The notes: generated by a model from the letters alone, not told the origin. A DNA stretch of 8,247 nucleotides from Nitrospira sp. (GCA_016873525.1 VGXD01000083.1:1-8247), one strand, 5' to 3'. Numbered from the stretch's first letter, positions 1 through 6,810 are shown. A program made the numbers and translations.

Positions 1-285
1 AAAACTCCGTGGATGCTGAGCCACGGACAGTCCCGTGTAGAGTCCTCCCAGCGTGGCGCAATTCGGGATCAGATCGGTGACCACGCGATGAGACACCCTC
101 GCCAACTGCGGCACGGGTTCGGCGACAACCACGACGATGTCCGTAAAAAGAGACTCCAGCACGGCCAGGGTGCGCTCCAAAAGCGTTTGCCCGTCCAGCC
201 GAAGAAATCGTTTATCCTCCCCCATCCGTCGGCTCTTGCCGCCGGCCAAGAGGATTCCGGTCATGCCAGTGGTTGCAATGCTCAT
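1..285 (-). CDS. mobA: Molybdenum cofactor guanylyltransferase MobA (C-terminus outside window)
   Basis: MobA transfers GMP from GTP to Mo-molybdopterin in the cytoplasm to make the guanine-dinucleotide form of the cofactor used by DMSO-reductase-family enzymes. The 95 visible residues carry the nucleotidyltransferase signature LAGGKSRRMGEDK at residues 13-25 (glycine-rich GTP loop with its conserved Arg and Lys), a hydrophobic beta-strand (IVVVVAEP) and VVTD, whose Asp71 sits where the family binds metal, followed by CATLGGLYTGL, which corresponds to the family's GPLGGI-type segment. MobA proteins are usually near 200 residues, so about half is missing at the window edge. The start is uncertain: ATG at 285 gives MSIATTG, and a second ATG at 264 begins exactly at the conserved strand. 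Neither has a clear Shine-Dalgarno sequence. The gene follows the cytochrome operon on the same strand but lies behind a strong terminator, so it probably has separate or read-through expression. Family assignment is firm. Confidence 0.9.
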   Translation of the reverse strand, partial: MSIATTGMTGILLAGGKSRRMGEDKRFLRLDGQTLLERTLAVLESLFTDIVVVVAEPVPQLARVSHRVVTDLIPNCATLGGLYTGLSVAQHPRSF

Positions 286-309
286 GAACGTGTCGGCACG
301 ATCACAGAT

Positions 310-342
310 AAAAAAAGGGGGTGGGACGCCCCACCCCCTTTT
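310..342 (-). terminator. Rho-independent terminator of the oxidase/cytochrome operon
   Basis: A perfect 9-bp stem, GGGGGTGGG (317-325) against CCCACCCCC (330-338), closes a 4-nt loop. Read on the minus strand it is followed by seven T residues (the A run at 310-316), and A/T pairs flank the stem on the other side. It begins about 25 nt after the stop codon of the heme-b/diheme protein at 368, where a transcript running leftward should end. The plus-strand side also has four T residues, but no plus-strand gene needs it. Confidence 0.92.
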
Positions 343-367
343 CTATCACGTCCAATCACCGGAAGGG

Positions 368-2149
368 TTACAGTTTCTTGCCCTTCTTCTTGTTGGCCCG
401 TCGCGTCAACACCCATCCTTCCAGGATCACGACACCCACCGCGATCAGAGTCGGATAGATGTAGGTTTCCTTCGGGATCGGCGGCTCAAGGACGGTGTAG
501 TAGAAGGCGGACACGGCCATCTTGCGGCCGGCATCGCCGTTGTGCCCGTCCCAGGCAAAGAACACCGTCGGGATGTACTTGCCCATCTCGAACTTGGTGT
601 CTTCGTCGTAGTCTCCCTTGAGGGGCCGGCTGACCATCAGCGTCCAGCGGCCGTCCTTCCACTCCTGCTTCAAGACCTTGAGCTTCTCGGTGAAGTCATC
701 CCGATCTTGGAAGTCCTGATCCCATCCCGTCCCCGTGAAGGCCTTGACGGTCCCGTTGGCCTCCCACTTGACGATGTCCACGGGATACTTCTGGTCGCCC
801 CAGAGGTAGCGCGGCTTGATCGGCGCCGGCAGTTCCTGCCACTTGACCGGGAACTGGAAGGCAAAGGCGTCGTTGTAGACCGTGTACTTGCTCTGCTGGG
901 ACGCGATCGAATCAGGCTCGCCGGTCTTGGGCGCCTGCTCCTTGACGTATTGGTCTAGGTTGACCTCCGTCGGCCCGAACGGCAGCTTCTCGGTCGCCAC
1001 GCTCTTGGAGCGGTCATCCCATTGGAACAAGAAGACGATTTCCTTGTCGTTATACAGCGACTTCACCCAGACATCGTCGATCCGGTTCACGAAATTCCTC
1101 GGCTTGTGCGTGATCTGCCCGCCGAACAACACGATCCGGCGTTCACGCTTCTGCCACATTTCGTTGTTGGGATCGTCTGAAATTTCGCCTTCGGCCGGAC
1201 CAGACCTCATCACGAAGTTGATCTTGGGCTTGTCCGTCAACGGATCGATGCCAAGCGGTTCCCCCTTGGAATCACGCTCGCAGAGTGAATTCACGAAGTT
1301 GGCAATGTGCCACCGCTCCTCGACCGTGGTGTTGTCCGCAAATGAGGGCATCGGCGTCCCGCTCACACCGGTCGAGAAGGTCCGGAAGATGTTCTTCACG
1401 TTATAGGGATCCTGGCGGCTCCCCCTGAAGTTCCAGCACTTGTGCCAGTTGGCCGGCTGGATCGGAAATCCCCAGTCGTCTTTCAGATTGAACGCGTTGC
1501 CGTCGCCGCGCCCTTCGGCCCCGTGGCACTCCACGCACTTCTTGTCCACGATGAGCTCGGCCCCCTTCTTGAGGCTCTCTTCGCTGGACGGAATCGGCTT
1601 GATGCTGTCCAATTGAATCACGGTCAGCGTTTCGCTCGACTTGTCGTCGAACTTCCGATCCTTCACCAACTGCGTCGTCACGAAGGACAAGACCTGGAGC
1701 CGCTGCTCTTCGGTCAGGATGCCCTCCCATGACGGCATGGCGGAACCGGGCAACCCGTGCGTCACGGTATCGAACAGGTCATTCTGGCCGGGGATCGGCT
1801 TCTTGGCGTCGAACAGCGGCAACTCACCGCTGGCCGTGCGCCGGATCTTAAACGTCCCTTGATTGAAGTTTCTGGGCCGAGGCCAGAGCCGGTCGGCGGC
1901 CGGACCGTCTCCCGCTCCATCCACGCCGTGGCACCAGACGCACTTGGTAAAGTACACCCGCTTCCCCGCCTCGATCATCTCGGCGGAGGGTGCGACCGGA
2001 AGCTCTTCCTTCTTAAACCCTTCAGGAACTCCGCCGCCTTCCTGGGCCTCGGCTGAGGTCCAGACGATGGCGCTCCCGGACACCATCACGATTGCCCCCA
2101 GGGCAACCAGCACCAAAAACCATTTACTCTTCGACCGAAGGTCCCTCAT
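368..2149 (-). CDS. Diheme cytochrome c fused to an ethylbenzene-dehydrogenase-type heme-b domain, membrane anchored
   Basis: A 593-residue exported electron carrier. Residues 10-30 form a hydrophobic export segment with a likely cleavage site after AEA (about residue 35). Two cytochrome c domains follow: CVWCH at 70-74 with a likely Met138 ligand (GSAMPSW), and CVECH at 205-209 with a likely Met267 ligand (GTPMPSF). Residues about 308-555 resemble the heme-b-binding gamma subunit of type II DMSO-reductase-family enzymes (the ethylbenzene dehydrogenase, chlorate reductase and NxrC type), ending in a WDGHNGDAGRKMAVSAF block. One helix (563-581) and a Lys/Arg-rich tail anchor the C-terminus, placing the hemes in the periplasm. 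The ATG at 2149 is preferred because AAGGGG lies 6 nt upstream, whereas the GTG at 2164 has no ribosome binding site. It is the last gene of the operon, 29 nt after its neighbour. No molybdenum alpha or iron-sulfur beta subunit is nearby, so here it probably acts as an electron relay to the oxidase. It could alternatively be a docking partner for nitrite oxidoreductase. Confidence 0.87.
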   Translation of the reverse strand: MRDLRSKSKWFLVLVALGAIVMVSGSAIVWTSAEAQEGGGVPEGFKKEELPVAPSAEMIEAGKRVYFTKCVWCHGVDGAGDGPAADRLWPRPRNFNQGTFKIRRTASGELPLFDAKKPIPGQNDLFDTVTHGLPGSAMPSWEGILTEEQRLQVLSFVTTQLVKDRKFDDKSSETLTVIQLDSIKPIPSSEESLKKGAELIVDKKCVECHGAEGRGDGNAFNLKDDWGFPIQPANWHKCWNFRGSRQDPYNVKNIFRTFSTGVSGTPMPSFADNTTVEERWHIANFVNSLCERDSKGEPLGIDPLTDKPKINFVMRSGPAEGEISDDPNNEMWQKRERRIVLFGGQITHKPRNFVNRIDDVWVKSLYNDKEIVFLFQWDDRSKSVATEKLPFGPTEVNLDQYVKEQAPKTGEPDSIASQQSKYTVYNDAFAFQFPVKWQELPAPIKPRYLWGDQKYPVDIVKWEANGTVKAFTGTGWDQDFQDRDDFTEKLKVLKQEWKDGRWTLMVSRPLKGDYDEDTKFEMGKYIPTVFFAWDGHNGDAGRKMAVSAFYYTVLEPPIPKETYIYPTLIAVGVVILEGWVLTRRANKKKGKKL

Positions 2150-2155
2150 GTTATA

Positions 2156-2161
2156 CCCCTT
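2156..2161 (-). promoter_or_regulatory. Ribosome binding site that decides the start of the fused diheme/heme-b gene
   Basis: AAGGGG on the minus strand lies 6 nt before the ATG at 2149. The longer reading frame from the GTG at 2164 would swallow this site and has no purine-rich stretch of its own, so translation most likely begins at 2149 (MRDLRSKSK). Confidence 0.65.
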
Positions 2162-2178
2162 CACCGTAAAGATTGGGA

Positions 2179-3132
2179 TTAATCCCAGGTCCTCGGATAA
2201 TAGCCGGTATGCCAGTACTCAAAGAGGACGACTTTCCAGATTTCATCCGTGGTCAAATGCTGTTCCCAGGGCGGCATGACCGAGGCCCAAGGGAATCCTT
2301 CGTTAGGCAACCCAATCCCGCCCTTCGAGACGCGCCAGAAAATAAACGTCTCCTGGAGCTGGGCAATGGTCCCCGGATCCGTGAAGTTGGCCGGAATCGG
2401 GTTAAAGGCAAAGGCGTGCAACCCTCGTCCGTTCAGGTTGTCGCCGTGGCAGAAGTGGCAGTTCTGGAAGAAAATCTCTCCGCCTTCCCGCACGTACTTG
2501 AGGTACCCTTCCGCCTTCTCGTCCCAGGGATTGGCGTCGCCCTTCATGAGCCGACCCATCGACTGTTCGACGATCCTCGCGTTGGTATATTCCTGGTCGT
2601 ACTTTCCCTCCGGATTGACCCGGAAGGGGTTTTGGGACGTCTGAAGCACGAAGGTCTTGCCGTGCACCTTGGTGCTGGCCGGCGGGGCCGGGTGGACGGT
2701 CCGCAGCTCAACCGGCTCGTCCAGGTTCGGCAGGAACGAATTGTAGGAGAAGCCCCAGAGGATGATAGGAATCGCGATCAGAAACATGGTCCGCAGCGCT
2801 TTATGGAAGCCCGTATTGGCATCCAGCACGTTCATGATCGGCTGCTTGAACTTTTTCCAATCCTCTTCGTTGCTGGACACCCACATAAACACGGCGATCA
2901 GCGAGACAAAGCCGTACATGGCCCTCACGCTGAACGGGATGGGCGGATAGACCCTCCACTTCAAGTACGAAACGATAAATACCCAGAACAGGATGCCCTG
3001 CCAAAACCTCGGCATGGCTTTGCCGCTCTTGCTGAGCAGATGACTCGTAAGCGCGAACAGGGCCACGCAGAGTGCCAGCTCAAAGAGCATTTGCATCGGC
3101 ATGAAGCCTTCGACTAACTTCAAGGATGTCAT
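2179..3132 (-). CDS. Membrane-bound monoheme cytochrome c (four N-terminal helices)
   Basis: A 317-residue protein with hydrophobic helices at about 13-33, 43-59, 71-87 and 112-130, followed by a hydrophilic domain holding one heme c site, CHFCH (225-229), and a likely Met286 axial ligand in SVMPPWE. The heme domain is predicted to face the periplasm, where c-type hemes are attached. The segment after the heme motif (GDNLNGRGLHAFAFNPIPANF) is typical of small class I cytochrome c domains that use a CHGxxxxGxG pattern. The ATG at 3132 has AGGAG about 10 nt upstream, which supports it over the internal Met11. It lies 43 nt after the diheme cytochrome gene and 29 nt before the fused diheme/heme-b gene, in one transcription unit. 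The role as electron carrier is inferred from heme content and neighbours. I do not recognise a named family for the helical part, which could serve as a membrane scaffold. Confidence 0.87.
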   Translation of the reverse strand: MTSLKLVEGFMPMQMLFELALCVALFALTSHLLSKSGKAMPRFWQGILFWVFIVSYLKWRVYPPIPFSVRAMYGFVSLIAVFMWVSSNEEDWKKFKQPIMNVLDANTGFHKALRTMFLIAIPIILWGFSYNSFLPNLDEPVELRTVHPAPPASTKVHGKTFVLQTSQNPFRVNPEGKYDQEYTNARIVEQSMGRLMKGDANPWDEKAEGYLKYVREGGEIFFQNCHFCHGDNLNGRGLHAFAFNPIPANFTDPGTIAQLQETFIFWRVSKGGIGLPNEGFPWASVMPPWEQHLTTDEIWKVVLFEYWHTGYYPRTWD

Positions 3133-3175
3133 TGTTTAACTCTCCTTCTTACGCTCCAACCAAAGCCTGTCGCGC

Positions 3176-4486
3176 TTATGAAATCTTGGGCGGTTCCTTG
3201 CCCTCTTCCACTTGCGAGAGGTAGTCCACAATTTTATTCAGAGCCCCGGCGCTCAATTTCTGCCCGAAGATCTTGGGCATGGTATTGTCCGGGAACGGCT
3301 TCACCACGTAGGCGCTCGGCGAGATCACCGACTCGGTGATGTACTCCCTGACGCTCTTGGCATTGCCCTTGTAACCAGGATCCCTCAGACGGGTCGGCGC
3401 GTTGGTTTTCTCGACGAGCTTCGGCCCGATCGTCCCCACCGCTCCGGCGATGCCGGGGATGGTATGACAGGCCACGCATTGCGCCTTGGCAAAGATCTGA
3501 TCGACCGGCTCAGATCCGTCCGCGAGGAGAGCCCCGCCGCCGGCCGCCGGCTTGTCTTCCTGCTGCTTGGGACGATCCGCCTCAGGAATGAACTTTTCGT
3601 AAGACTTGGTAATTTCTTCGAAGGACGGCGCGTCCTTCCCTTCACGAATATACATCCAGGTATCGACCGCGGCCAACTCGCCCAGCGAGAGCGAAATGGG
3701 CGGCTTGTGGATGGCCGGCATCGGGCTTTGCTTGTCGTTGGTCCCCTTCACGCCGAATCCGGCGACCACAAAGCAGCTCGGACAAGAGTGAGACTCCGCA
3801 ATGTACTCCTGACCCGTTTCCGCCGTGCCGGATCCCGCGAAGGCCTCTTTCTGCTCCGAATCCCGATCTCCGGGCTTGCCCTTATGGTACCGAGGATCAT
3901 CCAACCGCGTCTTGGCCCGGTCCGGGACCCCCCACAGATTGGGAGCCCGTTCGCTCAAGAAGCCTTCGTTGAAGCCGTGACACAGAGGACACTGCCCCTT
4001 TCCAATGGCGCCCTGCACCTTGCTCTGGCCGATTCCGCCGAAGATGATCTTCTCGCCCTCATCGGCCAACTGCTGGGACGTCATGCTCCCGAAGTCCAGC
4101 TTCACCTCCGGGGGAGGAAACCCGCCTTCCACCTGGGGCAGCCAGTTGCCGTAGCCGGACAGCCCCGCGGCAACCAGGAACATGAACCCACCGATCTTGA
4201 ACAAGGCCCCGATGTTGGAGAAGTAAATCCCCATCATAAAAGACAGAGCCGTGATCATGACGAGGGACACCGGCAGGAGACGCGATTCGCCGAAGAAGTT
4301 GATCTTGTAATTCACGATCGCCATCAACAGCATGAACATGGCGATCATCCCGATGAACGTCTTGAATGTCGCCTGGCGCTTTCTTGCAGGATCCTTAATG
4401 CTGACCTGAAAATAGACCAGCAAGCCGGCCAACAGAGCCATAACCGGCCATCCCATGTCTAACGCTGCCCGAATTAACTCGACCAC
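3176..4486 (-). CDS. Membrane-bound diheme cytochrome c with four N-terminal helices and an added HxCxxC motif
   Basis: A 436-residue protein. Four helices at about 12-29, 44-59, 71-90 and 96-112 precede two tandem cytochrome c domains. Domain 1 carries CPLCH (166-170) with a likely Met256 ligand (SPMPAIH). Domain 2 carries CVACH (337-341) with a likely Met403 ligand (NTMPKIF). The two domains are joined by a low-complexity, Ala/Gly/Lys-rich linker (about 303-325). Both contain the usual EYI.ES...PS..VV segment before the Met loop, but in domain 1 it reads ESHSCPSCFVV, giving His233, Cys235 and Cys238 where domain 2 has Val, Ser and Ala. These extra residues are not a heme c site because no His follows the second Cys. 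Translation starts at a GTG with an excellent AGGAGG 8 nt upstream. The gene follows the bd-like oxidase directly (75-nt gap), so it is a strong candidate for the cytochrome that feeds electrons to it. That role is inferred. Confidence 0.88.
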   Translation of the reverse strand: MVELIRAALDMGWPVMALLAGLLVYFQVSIKDPARKRQATFKTFIGMIAMFMLLMAIVNYKINFFGESRLLPVSLVMITALSFMMGIYFSNIGALFKIGGFMFLVAAGLSGYGNWLPQVEGGFPPPEVKLDFGSMTSQQLADEGEKIIFGGIGQSKVQGAIGKGQCPLCHGFNEGFLSERAPNLWGVPDRAKTRLDDPRYHKGKPGDRDSEQKEAFAGSGTAETGQEYIAESHSCPSCFVVAGFGVKGTNDKQSPMPAIHKPPISLSLGELAAVDTWMYIREGKDAPSFEEITKSYEKFIPEADRPKQQEDKPAAGGGALLADGSEPVDQIFAKAQCVACHTIPGIAGAVGTIGPKLVEKTNAPTRLRDPGYKGNAKSVREYITESVISPSAYVVKPFPDNTMPKIFGQKLSAGALNKIVDYLSQVEEGKEPPKIS

Positions 4487-4494
4487 GTGACAAA

Positions 4495-4500
4495 CCTCCT
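4495..4500 (-). promoter_or_regulatory. Strong ribosome binding site for a GTG-initiated cytochrome gene
   Basis: A perfect AGGAGG on the minus strand sits 8 nt before the GTG at 4486. It justifies a non-ATG start for the diheme cytochrome and argues against the internal Met11. The gap around it (4487-4561) also contains a small CCCGG/CCGGG hairpin (4511-4525) without a T run, so I do not read it as a terminator. Confidence 0.8.
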
Positions 4501-4561
4501 GGGCCTCACTCCCGGCTCACCCGGGCCATGAAACCCTGCAAGTCTTGAACTGCCTAAAATC

Positions 4562-6505
4562 CTAATGCCCGACCGCAGGCTCCGGAGCCCTTCCAGGAAC
4601 AGGCGATTTGACTTCCACCGGCGCCTTTTTGGCTCCCAGGGTCCCAAGCCAGAACACAAACATGATGCTGATCCAAAAGAACAGGACGTTCGCCGAAATC
4701 ATGTTCGCGGCAAAGCCGACCGTATGGGTATAGGCCCAGGGAGAATTGTCGCGCATGATCTCATTCACGTGCCAGAACAGGCGCACCGAGGAACGGATGT
4801 AGCCCATGAGCCCCATCATCCACGTGAACGCCGTAGCCAGCATGATCAGAGCGTACTGCGACCGCACCGAAATCTTTCCCCACTCGATCGGCCCGATCTG
4901 TTTGGCCCCCTTCAACATGGACAGGTTGAGGGCAGTCATAAAGAACAGGGTCGAGAGCGTCGTGGCTACCTGCGGCACCGACAAGCCCACGCGAACGTTG
5001 GCCGGAATGAAATATCCGTAGATGGCCAGCCAGATGATGTTCACGTAGGCAAAGAAGAAGAACACCCCCATGAAGATGTTCCCAAACTTGGCCCACGACA
5101 CGGCCGGCATCCGATTCCCGCGCTGATACCAGATAAAGCTCAACACGGTCGTCGTAATGATCACGTTAATGCCGCCGTTCTTGGCCGACATGACTCCATA
5201 ATTCCCCAACACCGGATGCTGCTGACCGCCCATGGCCTTCAACTCGGCCGGCGTCATCACCATCGTATGCGGCGTAATAAACACCAGGAAGCCGCACACC
5301 AAGATAAACACAAAGTACTTAATGTACCGCTGGAACCGCTCTCCTCCGCGCATCCGGCCCAACGCCTGCCAGAGGTAGTAGTTCGTGCTCAGGAAGAGAA
5401 TCCCGATCATGGTCGCCTGGATGATGAAGAGCCAGGCCAACAACCCGCCCATGAGGGTAATGCCCATCTGCTGCCGGTAGGCATAGACCTCGCGCATCAG
5501 CCAGTAGCCGGCGAAGGGCAGCGGAATCAAGAACGCCACGCCCAGGGACATGGCGATGTAGCCCATCCAATCGTAATGGGCCCGCTCTTCGTCATTCTTC
5601 GCCGACAAGAACCGGTAGGCCGCGTATGCCGCCACCACGCCGCCGCCGAAGGCCATGTTGCCAAGGATGCGGTGGAGGTTGAGCGGATTCCAAAGCGCCG
5701 TATGGATGACGTGCCAGATATTGCCCAAATAACGCCCCTGCTCATCCACGCCGGCCGGGGACATCATGAACCCGATCCAGGAGTTGGCCAGGAACATCAG
5801 CACGGTGCCGATCACGTTCAAGATCACCGACATGCTCAGATGGAGCCACTTCAGCAGCCCCTCCTTCATCTTGTCCCAACCGTAATAGTAGATGTAGAGG
5901 GTGCCGCTCTCCGCCACGAACGTCAGCGCGTAAATGTGCATCACCGGGCGGAAAATGCTGGACAGGTAACCGAAGAACGCGGGATAGAGCGTCAAGAACG
6001 TAAAGATCAGAATGCCGCCCAGGATGGCGGTCAGCGAGTAGGCCGTCAAACTGATCTTGATGAAGTCATAGGCGAGCTGGTCGTACTTCTTGGCCATCGC
6101 CTTGTCCTTGGAGACCACCCCCATGAACTCGATGACCATACAGAAGATGGGGACGGCCAGCACGAAGCTGCCATAGTAGAGGTGCTGCTGATTGGCAAAC
6201 CAGAGCAACACGCGGCTTTCGAAGTTATACCGCGGGTAGTCTTTGGGACCATCCGTCGTCTTCGGCGCCGGCGCGCCGGACACGATGCCCTCCGTCTTGT
6301 AATAGACGTCGCGCGCCTTCTCGACCTTCTTCTCAGATTCCGCGCCATCCTTCTTAGCCGCATCGGGCGGAGGCCCACCGGCCGCCGGCGCCTCTCCACC
6401 GCTGGCGAGGGCGGGAATCGCAGCCACGACCGGCAGAAGCAGCAAGCCAATCATCGCGCTCAACGCCAGAACTGCCAGCGTCTTCTTTCGGGTTATACTG
6501 CCCAT
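4562..6505 (-). CDS. Cytochrome bd-like oxidase subunit (CydA-like core with N-terminal signal peptide and C-terminal membrane extension)
   Basis: A 647-residue polytopic membrane protein, longer than typical CydA (about 450-520). Residues 7-35 look like a Sec signal peptide (cleavage near ALASGG), followed by an Ala/Pro/Lys-rich segment to about 95. About 13 helices follow. The region 100-345 resembles CydA by eye: QQHLYYGS (His108, near the CydA His19 position), FVAESGTLYIYYYGWDKM (Glu199, like Glu107), FLANSWIGFMMSP (compare ANGWMQNP), NLHRILGN (His278, like the heme b558 ligand His186), Met314 as a possible Met393 equivalent, and PLPFAGYWLMREV (compare AGWxxxEVGRQPW). The long CydA Q-loop is absent, and about 300 residues with further helices follow. 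No CydB neighbour is present; cytochromes c are. The ATG at 6505 is chosen over 6565 because GGGAGG lies 5 nt upstream and the signal peptide then begins properly. Probable role: terminal oxidase or related reductase. Substrate and donor are unproven. Confidence 0.85.
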   Translation of the reverse strand: MGSITRKKTLAVLALSAMIGLLLLPVVAAIPALASGGEAPAAGGPPPDAAKKDGAESEKKVEKARDVYYKTEGIVSGAPAPKTTDGPKDYPRYNFESRVLLWFANQQHLYYGSFVLAVPIFCMVIEFMGVVSKDKAMAKKYDQLAYDFIKISLTAYSLTAILGGILIFTFLTLYPAFFGYLSSIFRPVMHIYALTFVAESGTLYIYYYGWDKMKEGLLKWLHLSMSVILNVIGTVLMFLANSWIGFMMSPAGVDEQGRYLGNIWHVIHTALWNPLNLHRILGNMAFGGGVVAAYAAYRFLSAKNDEERAHYDWMGYIAMSLGVAFLIPLPFAGYWLMREVYAYRQQMGITLMGGLLAWLFIIQATMIGILFLSTNYYLWQALGRMRGGERFQRYIKYFVFILVCGFLVFITPHTMVMTPAELKAMGGQQHPVLGNYGVMSAKNGGINVIITTTVLSFIWYQRGNRMPAVSWAKFGNIFMGVFFFFAYVNIIWLAIYGYFIPANVRVGLSVPQVATTLSTLFFMTALNLSMLKGAKQIGPIEWGKISVRSQYALIMLATAFTWMMGLMGYIRSSVRLFWHVNEIMRDNSPWAYTHTVGFAANMISANVLFFWISIMFVFWLGTLGAKKAPVEVKSPVPGRAPEPAVGH

Positions 6506-6510
6506 GGACA

Positions 6511-6516
6511 CCTCCC
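6511..6516 (-). promoter_or_regulatory. Ribosome binding site deciding the start of the bd-like oxidase gene
   Basis: GGGAGG on the minus strand lies 5 nt before the ATG at 6505. The open frame continues upstream to an ATG at 6565, but that start has only a distant AAGG. The extra 20 residues would also place a charged segment in front of the signal peptide and would include a TTA codon, a codon absent from the rest of the gene. Confidence 0.75.
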
Positions 6517-6568
6517 TCAACAATAAACAATCGCGATAGGATTCTCTAAGAAAGCTCCCAGCCATTCA

Positions 6569-6594
6569 AACGAGGACCTTCAGCGCCCCTCGTT
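6569..6594 (-). other. Intra-operon hairpin between the 40-aa gene and the oxidase gene
   Basis: AACGAGG (6569-6575) and CCTCGTT (6588-6594) form a perfect 7-bp stem around a 12-nt loop. It lies 12 nt after the stop codon of the 40-aa gene and about 63 nt before the oxidase start. No T run follows on the minus strand, so it is more likely an mRNA-processing or stability element that separates expression of the small gene from the large one than a terminator. Function is inferred only from position. Confidence 0.4.
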
Positions 6595-6606
6595 CCGGCA
6601 TACAGA

Positions 6607-6729
6607 TTACTTCCGGAACAGATACCAATAGTCCAATCCCTGCATGTCCATCAGAAAATGATCGACCAGGGTAAAATAGGCGACGGAGATCACCACCGAC
6701 ACCACTACGTACATGATCGTCTTTCCCAT
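6607..6729 (-). CDS. 40-residue single-helix membrane microprotein, candidate small oxidase subunit
   Basis: The 40 codons run from ATG at 6729 to TAA at 6607, preceded by GGGGGAG with about 7 nt spacing. The product begins MGKTIMYVVVSVV, has one hydrophobic helix (about residues 5-23), then DHFLMDMQGLDYWYLFRK, an aromatic-rich tail with two terminal basic residues. His24 and Asp23 sit at the helix edge. It lies directly upstream of the bd-like oxidase on the same strand, inside the same operon. Canonical cytochrome bd contains one-helix subunits of about 30-40 residues (CydX and similar) that stabilise the hemes. Size, topology and position fit that role, but I see no sequence similarity to CydX, so this is inference. 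A good ribosome binding site and a sensible membrane protein make it unlikely to be a chance frame. Confidence 0.75.
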   Translation of the reverse strand: MGKTIMYVVVSVVISVAYFTLVDHFLMDMQGLDYWYLFRK

Positions 6730-6750
6730 TTCTTCACTCCCCCGTTAACA

Positions 6751-6765
6751 GCGCCGACTCGGTGC
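6751..6765 (-). other. Short hairpin between the two microprotein genes
   Basis: Read on the minus strand, GCACCG and CGGCGC pair around a 3-nt loop with one A/C mismatch. It is 21 nt upstream of the 40-aa start, close to that gene's ribosome binding site. A second imperfect stem (CAGGGCCC near 6781-6788 against GGGCCTG near 6803-6809) lies just after the 42-aa stop. Together they fill the 81-nt gap and may tune relative expression of the two small genes. No T run, so not terminators. Confidence 0.3.
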
Positions 6766-6810
6766 CTGCAAACTTTCCGTCAGGGCCCTTCAAACACTCA
6801 ACGGGCCTGT

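Noticed and set aside
137..958. A 273-codon plus-strand open frame crossing mobA, the terminator and the end of the fused cytochrome
   Set aside because: It runs through a strong terminator and across two real minus-strand genes; composition and lack of motifs mark it as spurious.
2173..3117. A 314-codon plus-strand open frame opposite the monoheme cytochrome
   Set aside because: Antisense shadow of the same kind, with arginine-rich composition and no motif.
3776..3787. CPSC in the diheme cytochrome as a third heme c site
   Set aside because: The residue after the second Cys is Phe, not His, so it cannot be a standard CxxCH heme c site. The equivalent position in domain 2 is not a heme site.
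3212..4462. A 416-codon plus-strand open frame opposite the diheme cytochrome
   Set aside because: Antisense shadow in register. No recognisable domain, and the minus strand has two CxxCH domains and a perfect ribosome binding site.
4511..4525. CCCGG/CCGGG hairpin between the oxidase and diheme cytochrome genes as a terminator
   Set aside because: Only a 5-bp stem with no T run on either strand, and the genes on both sides read as one unit.
4565..6526. A 653-codon open frame on the plus strand opposite the bd-like oxidase gene
   Set aside because: It is in codon register with the real gene and stays open only because that gene lacks TTA, CTA and TCA codons. The product is His/Arg/Gln-rich without membrane segments or motifs, while the minus strand encodes a convincing membrane protein.
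6505..6565. Longer start for the bd-like oxidase at 6565
   Set aside because: No adjacent ribosome binding site, the added residues precede a proper signal peptide, and GGGAGG sits just before the ATG at 6505.
6751..6770. On the minus strand, GGCACCGAGTCGGCGC, close to the last stem-loop of the well-known Cas9 tracrRNA
   Set aside because: Only this short hairpin matches. There is no anti-repeat, no CRISPR repeat, no cas gene and no terminator T run. Chance resemblance in an 81-nt intergenic gap.
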